Shown piece by piece: positions 42,718-52,100 of a stretch of DNA of 64,000 bases. The first letter of the stretch is position 1. Every line of letters begins with the position of its first letter. The notes beneath the pieces were generated by a model. It did no database searches. It was not told the DNA's origin and saw nothing but the letters and a program-made list of their open reading frames with translations. The position numbers and the translations under genes were made by a program. This DNA comes from Acidobacteriota bacterium (GTDB lineage Bacteria > Acidobacteriota > Thermoanaerobaculia > Multivoradales > Multivoraceae), in contig QQVD01000043.1 in NCBI GenBank assembly GCA_003388555.1, positions 152,761-216,760 of the forward strand, in the 5' to 3' direction.

Positions 42718-44136
42718 ATGTTTCGAAATACCCTCTCCTGGCCCCTACTCTCCCTGTTCGCCTCCGTAGCTCCGTTGCTCTCCACCACCCTCGCCGTTCC
42801 CGAAGGCCGGCTGCACAGCTCGGAGGACGGAGTCTTCGCGGAGACCTTCGTAGCGCCGACCGACCTCGCTGCCGCCCTGTCGGGCCTGGACCCGGGAGAG
42901 AGGTTGCGGATCGCGGCTTTTCCCGTTGCGCCGGGGCAGCGCGGCGCCCTCGAGCTCGAGCGGGTCGACCTCTACGCCGAGGGCGCCCGGGTGCTGGCGG
43001 TCGAGGGGGGAGTCGTGACCACCGTGGCGCGCAGCGGTCGGGCGCACTTCCTCGGTGCCGTCGTCGGCGAGCCGCGATCACGCATCGGTCTCTCGCTGGA
43101 TCCCTTCACCGGCGCCCTGCGGGGTCTCGTCGACGGACCGCGCGGTCGCTTCCAGCTGGTGACCGAGGCCGGTGGTCCCGAGGGGACCGTGCCGACGCGA
43201 ATCGTCTCCGAGCGGGTCCTGGCGCGCCGACTCGACATCGCCGAGCCCGGCTGCGGCACCGAGGAGGTTCCGCTGCCGGAATCGCTGCTCGAGCACGTGG
43301 TCACCCTGGAGCGCCAGCGCGAGCGCGGCCGCAGCTTCCGTGGCCAGGCCCTCTACACCGCCGTGGTCGCCGTCGACACCGACAACGAGCTGCTCGACGA
43401 GAAGTTCGGCAACGACACCGGTGAGGCCGCCGACTGGATCGCCGATCTCTTCCTGCAGATGAACGTCGTCTGGGAACGCGACGTCGGCCTGCGCCTCCTG
43501 GTCGGAGACACCTTCCTGCGCCCAGGTGTCTTCCCCTACACCGGCGATCCCTGGAACGTGGGAGGCTCTCCGGCCAGCGGCGCGCAGCTGCAGGAGTTCG
43601 GGCTCTACTGGTCGCTCAACCAGGGCGCCGTCGACCGGGTCTTCGCGATGCTGCTGTCGGGCAAGTCTTCCTCCGGCAACTCGGCGTCGGGCATCGCGTG
43701 GATCGACGGCTACTGCGAGACGCAGAACACCGGCGGTGGCTACAGCGTCACCCAGGTGTTCACCAGCAGCTTCTCGTCGGCCGGGATCGTGGCGCACGAG
43801 CTCGGCCACAACGCCGGCTCACCGCACACCCACTGCTACTCGCCGCCGGTCGACCAGTGCTACAACGGCGAGGGTGGCTGCTACGCCGGTCCGGTGAGCT
43901 GTCCCTCCGGGACGGGCGGCCGCGGCACGATCATGAGCTACTGCAACTTCATCGGCCCGAGCGCCGCCGGCTGCGGCCAGAACACGCTCGATTTCCATCC
44001 CACCGTCTCGGCGCTCTTCTCCGACTTCATCGACAACCACACGCCGAACTGCGTCGAGCCGTTCTTCGTGCCGGTGATCTTCGTCGACGGGTACGAGTCC
44101 GGCGGCACGACTGCGTGGTCCTCGACCACCCCGTAG
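42718..44136 (+). CDS. Secreted M12B-like zinc metalloprotease with C-terminal YESG tag
   Basis: A 472-residue exported metzincin. ATG 42718 starts a signal peptide (LLSLFASVAPLLSTTLA). A propeptide region (about 28-215) precedes the catalytic domain (218-440), whose zinc site is HELGHNAGSPHTH (His360, Glu361, His364, His370) with a downstream Met-turn IMSYCN. Paired cysteines around CYSPPVDQCYNGEGGCYAGPVSC likely form disulfides. It resembles the bacterial reprolysin (M12B)/M72-type group. The protein ends IFVDGYESGGTTAWSSTTP, the shared C-terminal tag. The 272 nt upstream hold CAATAGACTC at 42701-42710, also found before the histidine kinase gene. Confidence 0.92.
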   Translation: MFRNTLSWPLLSLFASVAPLLSTTLAVPEGRLHSSEDGVFAETFVAPTDLAAALSGLDPGERLRIAAFPVAPGQRGALELERVDLYAEGARVLAVEGGVVTTVARSGRAHFLGAVVGEPRSRIGLSLDPFTGALRGLVDGPRGRFQLVTEAGGPEGTVPTRIVSERVLARRLDIAEPGCGTEEVPLPESLLEHVVTLERQRERGRSFRGQALYTAVVAVDTDNELLDEKFGNDTGEAADWIADLFLQMNVVWERDVGLRLLVGDTFLRPGVFPYTGDPWNVGGSPASGAQLQEFGLYWSLNQGAVDRVFAMLLSGKSSSGNSASGIAWIDGYCETQNTGGGYSVTQVFTSSFSSAGIVAHELGHNAGSPHTHCYSPPVDQCYNGEGGCYAGPVSCPSGTGGRGTIMSYCNFIGPSAAGCGQNTLDFHPTVSALFSDFIDNHTPNCVEPFFVPVIFVDGYESGGTTAWSSTTP

Positions 44137-44188
44137 GGCCGCCTCAGTCGCTGCTCGCGCGCTGCTCGTGTCGGTTCTGCGGGAGCCG

Positions 44189-44611
44189 TCAGCGGCCTTC
44201 GCCCGGTGCCGGGCCACGTTCCAGCACAACCTCGAGCAGCTGATCGAGTGCCGCCGCATCTCCGCGCTGTCGTTCCGCCTTGGCCAGGAGCAGACGCAGT
44301 TTCGACTTGACGTCGCGGGCCGTCGAGATGATTTCGAGATCGATGGTGTTCTTCTCGCACTCGATGTCGCCGAATCGGACGACTTCGCCCTCGCGGATTT
44401 CCTTCTCGTGGCGCTCGCTGCCCAAGATCTCGCCGTCGAAGGTCACGTCGACCTTGTGCCAAGTGAGGCGCGACGTGTACTTGCGGCCCTCCCGGATCTC
44501 GTCCTTCCAACTCCTGCAGGGGTCGGTCTGAGCGTCGAGGGGCGTTGCCGCCGGGAGTACCAACGCGGCCAGGAAGAGGGTGATGGAGGCGACGATCTGG
44601 GATCTGGGCAA
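44189..44611 (-). CDS. Small secreted protein of unknown function
   Basis: A 140-residue exported protein. TTG 44611 is chosen because CAGGAG lies 7-8 nt upstream and a signal peptide follows (IVASITLFLAALVLPAATPLDAQ). The mature part (CRSWKDEIREGRKY, VTFDGEILGSERHEKEIREG, FGDIECEKNTIDLEIIST) is rich in charged residues with two cysteines, and ends with a predicted helix (LLAKAERQRGDAAALDQLLEVVL). No family recognised. It is convergent with the metalloprotease gene (52 nt between stops). Confidence 0.7.
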   Translation of the reverse strand: MPRSQIVASITLFLAALVLPAATPLDAQTDPCRSWKDEIREGRKYTSRLTWHKVDVTFDGEILGSERHEKEIREGEVVRFGDIECEKNTIDLEIISTARDVKSKLRLLLAKAERQRGDAAALDQLLEVVLERGPAPGEGR

Positions 44612-44767
44612 GACGAGGCTCCTGGGTCGAGTCGTGTGGATCTTGGCGCGACATCCTACGGAATCGGACTGTGGGCGATCGCCAGCACTGACATTGCAGG
44701 TAGTGTGCGGGGCGTGAGGCTTCGCGAGGCCCACGCACGCGTCCACGGATGCTGAACCTGCGAACAA

Positions 44768-44833
44768 GAGCCGTTGCCGAGACCGCCGCATCTGCGCGCA
44801 GACGGCGCGGCACGAACGGTCGGGCAACGGCTC
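44768..44833 (+). other. Long hairpin in the leader of the FG-GAP/UnbV gene
   Basis: Perfect 11-bp arms GAGCCGTTGCC (44768-44778) and GGCAACGGCTC (44823-44833) enclose a second inverted repeat CGCCG/CGGCG and a 12-nt palindrome TCTGCGCGCAGA (44791-44802), so the 66 nt can fold into one long interrupted hairpin. It lies 68 nt before the ATG at 44901, within a 289-nt space between divergent genes. It could be a structured 5' leader, a transcription attenuator, or a regulator-binding site. Confidence 0.6.
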
Positions 44834-44900
44834 GGGTCTTCGTCAGAGAGATCGGTCTCGAGCCGCTGAAGTGCCGGACGACACAACCCGAGGAAGGACC

Positions 44901-46931
44901 ATGCCGAAGTCAGGACACTCTCAGCCGTACCCACGCAGGACGCCTTTCGGCGTCAGAGAATCCGCTTCCGGTCCAGCCGTCGCCTCGAGCCTCGCGGCAG
45001 CCCTGCTGGCGCTCGTGCCATCGCCGTCGGGCAGTCAGCCAGGGACGCAGGCATCCTCATCCTCCGCGACGGAGACCTGCTGTCCCACCTTCGCCGTGCC
45101 GCCCGTCGACCTGGGTGAACGCTCTCTCGACCGGCGCCGCGAGGCGCAGCTCGAGGAGGCCGCGGAGTTCGCGGTGCGTCACGACTTCTCCTTCCGCGAC
45201 TCGCTCGAGGCCTCCGGGATCACCTTCGAGCACCGACCGACCGCCGACTCCGGTGCCACCTACCGTCCGGTGCACTACGACCACGGCAACGGGGTCTCCG
45301 CCGCCGACGTCGACGGCGATGGCCTGCTCGATCTCTACTTCACCAACCAGATCGGCGCCAACGAGCTGTGGCGCAACCTCGGGGACGGCCGGTTCGAGGA
45401 GATCTCACGGCGCTCGCCGGGGCTGGGACTCGCCGATCGGGTCTCGGTCGCCGGTTCGTTCGCGGACATCGACAACGACGGCGATCCGGACCTCTACGTC
45501 ACCGCCGTGAGGTCGGGCAACAAGCTCTTCCGCAACGAGGGCGGCGGGCGTTTCGTCGACATCACCGAGCGCTCGGGCCTCGGACACCAGGGCCATTCCT
45601 CCGGCGCGGTCTTCTTCGACTTCGACAACGACGGCCTGCTCGATCTCTTCCTGACCAACGTCGGGGAGTACACCGTCGACGAGCTCGATCCGAGTGGCTA
45701 CTACATCGGTCGCTCCGACGCGTTCAGTGGACACCACCATCCGGGCCGAGCCGAGCGCAGCCTGCTGTTTCGCAATCTCGACGGCGAGCGCTTCCGCGAG
45801 GTCGGCCTCGACATGGGGCTCGACGAGCGCGGATGGGCCGGCGATGCCTCCTTCGCCGACCTCAACCGCGACGGTTACCTGGACCTCTACGTGCTCAACA
45901 TGCAGGGAGACGACCACTACTGGGAGAACCGCGAAGGCAAGGGATTCGTCGAGCGCACGAGCGACTACTTCCCGAAGACGCCGTGGGGCGCGATGGGCAT
46001 CAAGTTCTTCGACCTCGAGAACGACGGCGACGAGGACCTGCTGCTCACCGACATGCACTCCGACATGAGCTACGAGGTGCCGCCGGCGGTCGAACGCGCC
46101 AAGTCGGTGCCCAGCTGGTCCGACGAGGAGCTGCAGGGCGGCGACAACAACATCTTCGGCAACGCCCTCTACCGCAACGGGGGAGAAGGCCCGTTCTCGG
46201 AGGTGTCCGACGCCTACGGGGCCGAGAACTACTGGCCCTGGGGCGTCAGCGTCGGCGACCTCAACGCCGACGGCTACGAGGACGTGATCATCACGTCGAG
46301 CATGAACTACCCGTTCCGCTACGCCATCAACTCGTTGCTCCTGAACGAGGGAGGCGAGCGCTTTCGCCACGCGGAGTTCGTGCTCGGAATCGAGCCGCGC
46401 CGCGGCGGCGAGGTGCGCAAGCCCCTCTTCGACATCGAGTGCCCTCCCGGCCCGGACGTGCACGAGGCGCTGTCGCCGGCGGTTCAGGAGATGTACCGCC
46501 TCTGCTCGCAGCGTCAGGGCACCCACACCGTGCTCGGCACGGTCGGCACCCGTGGCGCGGTGTTCCTCGACCTCGAGGGCGACGGCGACCTCGACATCGT
46601 CACCGCCGAGTTCGGCTCGGCGCCGCAGGTCCTGGTCAGCGATCTGAGCGAGCGCGGTGCTCTGCACTGGGTGAGTCTGCAGCTGGTGGGATCGAAGTCG
46701 AACCGTGACGGGCTCGGGGCACGGGTCGAGGTCCACGCGGGGGACGACGTGTTCGTGCGTCGGGTCGACGGCAAGTCGGGCTATCTGAGCCAGAGCTCGA
46801 TGCCGCTCTACGTCGGTCTGGGGCCGCATCGTGCGGTCGACCGCGTCGTCGTCGAGTGGCCCTCGGGCGCGCGCACCACGACCGGCCGGCTCGAAGTCGG
46901 CAAGGTGCACACGATCCCCGAGTCGCCCTGA
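44901..46931 (+). CDS. Secreted FG-GAP/VCBS repeat protein with ASPIC/UnbV domain
   Basis: A 676-residue exported protein. ATG 44901 follows AGGAAGGA; the N-terminus carries a signal (AVASSLAAALLALVPSPSG) after a basic stretch. About seven FG-GAP/VCBS blades, each with a calcium loop DxDxDGxxDL (ADVDGDGLLDLYF, ADIDNDGDPDLYV, FDFDNDGLLDLFL, ADLNRDGYLDLYV, FDLENDGDEDLLL, GDLNADGYEDVII, LDLEGDGDLDIVT), form a beta-propeller. The C-terminus is an ASPIC/UnbV domain (WVSLQLVGSKSNRDGLGARV, VVVEWPSGARTTTG). In other bacteria such proteins are secreted glycan- or cell-binding proteins; the actual ligand is unknown. Confidence 0.92.
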   Translation: MPKSGHSQPYPRRTPFGVRESASGPAVASSLAAALLALVPSPSGSQPGTQASSSSATETCCPTFAVPPVDLGERSLDRRREAQLEEAAEFAVRHDFSFRDSLEASGITFEHRPTADSGATYRPVHYDHGNGVSAADVDGDGLLDLYFTNQIGANELWRNLGDGRFEEISRRSPGLGLADRVSVAGSFADIDNDGDPDLYVTAVRSGNKLFRNEGGGRFVDITERSGLGHQGHSSGAVFFDFDNDGLLDLFLTNVGEYTVDELDPSGYYIGRSDAFSGHHHPGRAERSLLFRNLDGERFREVGLDMGLDERGWAGDASFADLNRDGYLDLYVLNMQGDDHYWENREGKGFVERTSDYFPKTPWGAMGIKFFDLENDGDEDLLLTDMHSDMSYEVPPAVERAKSVPSWSDEELQGGDNNIFGNALYRNGGEGPFSEVSDAYGAENYWPWGVSVGDLNADGYEDVIITSSMNYPFRYAINSLLLNEGGERFRHAEFVLGIEPRRGGEVRKPLFDIECPPGPDVHEALSPAVQEMYRLCSQRQGTHTVLGTVGTRGAVFLDLEGDGDLDIVTAEFGSAPQVLVSDLSERGALHWVSLQLVGSKSNRDGLGARVEVHAGDDVFVRRVDGKSGYLSQSSMPLYVGLGPHRAVDRVVVEWPSGARTTTGRLEVGKVHTIPESP

Positions 46932-46951
46932 GCCGTCGCCGCCGGTCGCCC

Positions 46952-46980
46952 TGCTAGCATCGAGGCACCGGGGCGCCTCG
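46952..46980 (+). promoter_or_regulatory. Possible thrS promoter -10 and leader hairpin
   Basis: TGCTAGCAT (46952-46960) resembles an extended -10 and is followed at once by a 6-bp hairpin CGAGGC/GCCTCG (46961-46980). No -35 is visible. The hairpin might instead end transcription of the upstream gene, but it has no T-run. Confidence 0.3.
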
Positions 46981-47043
46981 TACCGCGTCGCGGGTCAACC
47001 CACCGGACGGCTCGTTACCGCCCGGGATGAAAGGACCGACATC

Positions 47044-49095
47044 ATGATCTCCGTCTCCCTGCCCGACGGCAGTGTGCGCGAGCTGCCCGAGGGCTCGAAC
47101 GGCTTCGACCTCGCCGGCGACATCTCGCCGAGCCTCAAGAAGGCCTCGGTGATCGCCGAGATCAACGGCCGTCAGGCCGATCTCTCGCGCCCGCTGCAGG
47201 GCGGCGACCAGGTGCGCCTGATCACCAAGCGCGATCCCGAGGCGCTCGAGGTGCTGCGCCACTCAGCGGCGCACCTGATGGCCGACGCCATCCTGCGCCT
47301 CTTCCCGAAGGCGCAGCTGACGATCGGGCCGCCGGTCGAGGACGGCTTCTACTACGACCTCTACTTCCCCGAAGGCTCCGATTCGGTGACCCCCGACGAC
47401 TTTGGGCGCATCGAGCAGGAGATGCAGCGGATCGCCAAGGAGAAGCACCGCTTCCAGCGCCACGACGTCGACGGCGAGCCGGCGACCGACGAGGTGTTCC
47501 AGCGCTATCGGGCGATCGACGGCAAGGACGCCAGCGGCGGGCTCAACAAGTTCAAGCAAGAGCTCGTCGACGGCATCCTCGAACGCGGCGAGGGCCTGTC
47601 GTTCTACCGCCACGGCGACTTCGTCGACCTCTGCCGTGGCCCGCACGTGCCCGACACCGGCTGGCTCAAGAACGTCAAGTTGACCCACGTCTCGGGCGCC
47701 TACTGGCGCGCCGACGCGTCGCGCGAGCAGCTGGTGCGGGTCTACGGCACGGCCTTCTTCTCCAAGGAGGAGCTCGACGAGCACCTGCGCCTGATCGAGG
47801 AGGCGAAGAAGCGCGACCACCGCGTGCTCGGTGAGCAGCTCGACCTCTTCTCGTTCCACGACGAGGCGCCCGGCTTCCCCTTCTTCCACCGCAAGGGCAC
47901 GATCGTCTTCAACGAGCTGGTCGACTTCATGCGCTCGCTGCTGCGCCGCGACGGCTACGAGGAGGTGCGCTGTCCCCAGATCCTCTCCGAGGAGCTCTGG
48001 CACCGCTCGGGGCACTACGACAACTACCTCGAGAACATGTTCTTCACCAAGCTCAAGCTGCGCTCGGAGAAGAACCCCGACGAGGTGGTCGACGTCAGCG
48101 AAGAGCGCCCGATGGCGGTCAAGCCGATGAACTGCCCGGGGCACCTGCTGATCTACAGCGAGCGGCCGCGCTCGCACAACGAGTTCCCGCTGCGCATCGG
48201 CGAGATGGGGCTGGTGCACCGGCGCGAGATGTCGGGCGTGCGCCACGGCCTGTTCCGGGTGCAGGCGTTCACCCAGGACGACGCGCACCACTTCTGCACC
48301 CCCGATCAGATCGAGGCCGAGATCCAGTTCCTCATCGACTTCTTCAAGGAGGTCTACGCCGTCTTCGGTCTCGACGACGTGCGCATCGAGCTGTCGACCC
48401 GACCCGAGAAGAGCATCGGCAGCGACGAAGTCTGGGAGGAGGCCGAGGCCGCCCTGCGCCGGGCGCTCGACGGCAAGGGCATCGACTACGTGGTCAACGA
48501 GGGCGACGGCGCCTTCTACGGCCCCAAGATCGACTTCCACATCCGCGACGTGCTCAAGCGCTCGTGGCAGTGCGGCACCATCCAGCTCGACTTCTCGATG
48601 CCCGAGCGCTTCGGCCTCAAGTACGTCGCCGCCGACGGCGAGCGCTACACCCCGGTGATGATCCACCGCGCCTGCTACGGCTCGCTCGAGCGCTTCATGG
48701 GCATCATCATCGAGAACTACGCCGCCCGCTTCCCGCTCTGGCTGGCCCCCGAGCAGGTGCAGATCGTGCCGGTCTCCGACCGCTTCTTCGACTACGCCAG
48801 GAAGGTCGGCGCCGAGCTGCGCGCCGCCGGTCTGCGGGTGCACGTCGACCTGCGCGACGACCGCGTCGGCTACAAGATCCGTCAGGCCAGCCTGCAGAAG
48901 GTGCCCTACGTCATCGTGGTGGGCGAGAAGGAGCAGGACGCCGGCACCATCAACCTGCGGGCGCGCGACGTCGAGGCCAACAACGGTGAGATCGGTGAGA
49001 TGACCGTCGCCGAGCTGCTCGCCAAGGTGGAGGGCGAGCGGCGGCCGGGTGGCGTCAGCGCGTTCGTGGAGGCGCGAGCCGTCGAGGTCGGTTAG
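47044..49095 (+). CDS. thrS: Threonine--tRNA ligase
   Basis: A 683-residue cytoplasmic class II aminoacyl-tRNA synthetase that charges tRNA-Thr. ATG 47044 follows AAAGGA. Domains in order: TGS (1-62, ISVSLPDGSVRELPEGSNGF), the second additional domain with editing-site HxxxH (HSAAHLMADAI), the catalytic core with motif 2 (FRVQAFTQDDAHHFC) and motif 3 (HRACYGSLERFMGIIIENY), the zinc Cys in MNCPGH, and the C-terminal anticodon-binding domain (VQIVPVSDRFFDYARKVGAEL, VGYKIRQASLQKVPYVIVVG). Length and motifs are normal for the family. It begins a run of housekeeping genes continued by addB and addA. Confidence 0.98.
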   Translation: MISVSLPDGSVRELPEGSNGFDLAGDISPSLKKASVIAEINGRQADLSRPLQGGDQVRLITKRDPEALEVLRHSAAHLMADAILRLFPKAQLTIGPPVEDGFYYDLYFPEGSDSVTPDDFGRIEQEMQRIAKEKHRFQRHDVDGEPATDEVFQRYRAIDGKDASGGLNKFKQELVDGILERGEGLSFYRHGDFVDLCRGPHVPDTGWLKNVKLTHVSGAYWRADASREQLVRVYGTAFFSKEELDEHLRLIEEAKKRDHRVLGEQLDLFSFHDEAPGFPFFHRKGTIVFNELVDFMRSLLRRDGYEEVRCPQILSEELWHRSGHYDNYLENMFFTKLKLRSEKNPDEVVDVSEERPMAVKPMNCPGHLLIYSERPRSHNEFPLRIGEMGLVHRREMSGVRHGLFRVQAFTQDDAHHFCTPDQIEAEIQFLIDFFKEVYAVFGLDDVRIELSTRPEKSIGSDEVWEEAEAALRRALDGKGIDYVVNEGDGAFYGPKIDFHIRDVLKRSWQCGTIQLDFSMPERFGLKYVAADGERYTPVMIHRACYGSLERFMGIIIENYAARFPLWLAPEQVQIVPVSDRFFDYARKVGAELRAAGLRVHVDLRDDRVGYKIRQASLQKVPYVIVVGEKEQDAGTINLRARDVEANNGEIGEMTVAELLAKVEGERRPGGVSAFVEARAVEVG

Positions 49096-49104
49096 CGTCG
49101 CGCC

Positions 49105-52100
49105 GTGAGCCGACCCCGGAGCGCAGCCGAAGACGATCGCGGCGGTCCCGCCGCAGGAGCCGCGTCGGCGCGCCTGCTGGTCTCGTCCTGCGCGGCGCGC
49201 CGGCACGACGAGCTCGCGGCGTGGTTCGCCGAGCGCACGAGCAGGCGGCCGGTGGTGGTGGCGCCGAGTCGGGGTGCGGCCGACGACTTCGTGCGCCGTG
49301 CTCTCGGTCGGCTCGACCTGCCCGGGGTGCTCGGCGTCGAGCGCACCACCGGCCACCAGCTCGCAACGAGCCTGGCGGCGCTGCGCCTCGCCGACGCCGG
49401 CCAGGCGCCGCTCGGCGGTATCGCCACCTCGGCGGTGGTCACCCGCATCGCGCGCCGCGCCCACGCCCGCGGCGCTCTCGGTCGGCTGGCACCGGTGGCG
49501 ACGCTGCACGGCTTCCCGCGCGCCCTCGGCGACACCCTGCGCGAGCTGCGTGAGGCCGGGCTGAGCGCGTCCGAGCTCGATCCCGCTGCGCGCGCCGCAC
49601 TGGGCGACGACCTGTCGCATCTGCTGGCGGCCTACGAGGAGCAGCTCGGGGAGTGGGGACTGGCGGATCTCGCCGATCGCCTCGCCGCCGCCACCGCCGC
49701 GTTGCGCGAGGGCGATGCAGTGGCCGGCTTCCTGCGCGGTCGGCCCCAGGTCTGGCTCGACGTGCCGCTGCACGACGCGATGCATCGCTCGTTCTTCGTC
49801 GCCCTGGCGGGCGTCGCGGCGGGGGAGGTCTGCTGGTCGGCGGCGGCGGGCGACGACGAGACCCTCGCCGCGTTGGATGCCAGCGCCGAGCTGCGCGGCC
49901 TCTTCGGCGAGGCGCTCGATCTCGACGCCGAGGCGGCGCCACCGGTGTCGCTGCTGGAACGCACCCAACGGTACGTCTTCCAGCCCGACGTACCGCCGCT
50001 CGAGTCGGCAGTTGTGTCGACGGCCGAGTCGTCCACCTTCGACTTCGTCTCCGCCGCCGGAGAGGGCCGCGAGTGCGTCGAGATCGCGCGACGCATCCGT
50101 GACCTCGCCCTGGACGGCGTCGCCTTCGACGAGGTGGCGGTGGCGGTGCACCAGCCTTCGACCTACCTGCCGCTGCTCGAGGACGCGCTGCGCCGGGCCG
50201 AGATCCCGGCCTACTTCTCGCGCGGCCTGTCGCGCCCGGATCCGGCGGGACGGGCCTTCCTGTCGCTGCTGGCCTGCGCCGCCGAGGAGCTCAGCGCCAC
50301 CCGCTTCGCCGAGTACCTGTCGCTGGGACAGGTGCCACAGCCGCAGGCCGACGGCTCGCCGCTGGAGCGCTCCGTGCCGTGGGTCGAGCCGCGCGGCGAG
50401 CAGCTGGTGCTCAAGAGCCTGACCGACAGCGGCGAGGTGGAGCAGGGCGACGAAGAGGCGCTCGAGCCGCTCTTCCGCTCCGAGTCCGACCCCGAGTCCG
50501 AGCCGAGCGAGCGGCTGCCGGCCGGCGCGCTGCCGACACCGGAGCGCTGGGAGCAGTTCCTGGTCGACGCCGCCGTGGTCGGCGGCAGCGCCAGATGGCG
50601 TCGCCGTCTCGCCGGTCTCGAGGCCGAGTGGCGACGGCAGCTCGCCGAACGCGACGACGATCTCGAGGAGACCTCGCTGGCGCGTCGGCGCGTCGATCTC
50701 GAGCGCCTCGCGGCGCTGCGCCGCTTCGCGCTGCCGCTGATCGAGCGGCTCGAGCAGCTGCCCGAAGGCGGCAGCTGGCAGCAGTGGCTGGTCGCCCTCG
50801 AGCAGCTCGCGGTGCGCGCCCTGCGCAGGCCGGGATCGGTGCTGCAGTTGCTCGCCGAGCTGCGGCCGATGGCCGAGGTCTCCCCGGTCACCATCGACCA
50901 GGTGCGCCAGACCCTCTCCGAGCCGCTGTCCTTCCTGCGCGCCGAACCGCCGCGCAGCCGTTTCGGTCGCGTCTTCGTCGCCACCACCGCGGAGCTCGGC
51001 GGCCGCTCGTTCTCGGCCGTCTTCCTGCCCGGGCTTGCCGAGAGCGTCTTCCCGCGGCGCCAGTTCGAGGACCCGCTGCTGCTCGACCGCCAGCGCCTGG
51101 CGCTGCGCGGTAGCGACGGGGACGGGGACGGCAGCGTCTGGCTGCCGACGCGCGGAGACCGGGCGCATCGCGAACGGCTGCTGCTGCGCATCGCGGTGGG
51201 CGCGGCGCGCGAGCGCCTGGTGGTCTCCTACCCGCGGGTCGACCTCGGCCAGGGCCGCTCGCGGGTGCCGTCGTTCTACGCCCTCGACCTGCTCCGCGCG
51301 GCCGAGGGCGAGCTGCCGCCCGAGCTCGGTGAGCTGGCGCAGCGGGCGGCGGCCGCCAACGCGTCGCAGATCGGTTGGCCTGCGCCAGCGGCGGCGTCCG
51401 AGGCGATCGACGCCGCCGAGTACGACCTCGCCCACCTGCGGGCCGCGATGGGTCTGGAGGACTCGCGCGGCAGCGCGCGCTTCCTGCTCGACACCAACCC
51501 CTACCTCGCGCGCTCGCTCCGGGCTCGCTTCTGGCGCTGGAATCGCCGCTGGACCTGGGCCGACGGCCTGGTGGCGCGCGCCGACGACGAGCCCGGCCCC
51601 GGGCTGCCGATCGAGACCGGGCGCCAGACCCGCGAGCTGCTGCGCGAGCACCTGCCGAGCGCCCGCGCCTACTCGCCGACGGCGCTGCAGCACTTCGCCC
51701 ACTGTCCGTACCGTTTCCTGCTCCAGGCGGTGCACCGCCTGCGTCCCAAGCTCGAGGTGGCCGGTCTCGAGAAGCTCGATCCGCTGACCCGAGGCAGCCT
51801 CTTCCACGACATCCAGTTCGACCTGCTGCAGCAGCTGCGTCGCGAGGGGCTGGTGCCGGTGACTCTCGACAACCTCGACCAGGTGATCGCGCGCCTCGAC
51901 GAGGTCGTCGACACCGCCGAGCGGCGCTTCGCCGAGGAGCTGGCGCCGGCGATCCCGCGCATCTGGTCGGGAGAGATCGAAACGCTGCGCAACGACCTGC
52001 GTGGCTGGCTGCGCCAGATCGCCGAGGAGCCCGGCTGGACGCCGATCGCCGCCGAGCTCGCCTTCGGTCTGCCGGAGGATCCGCGCCGCGACCCGGCGAG

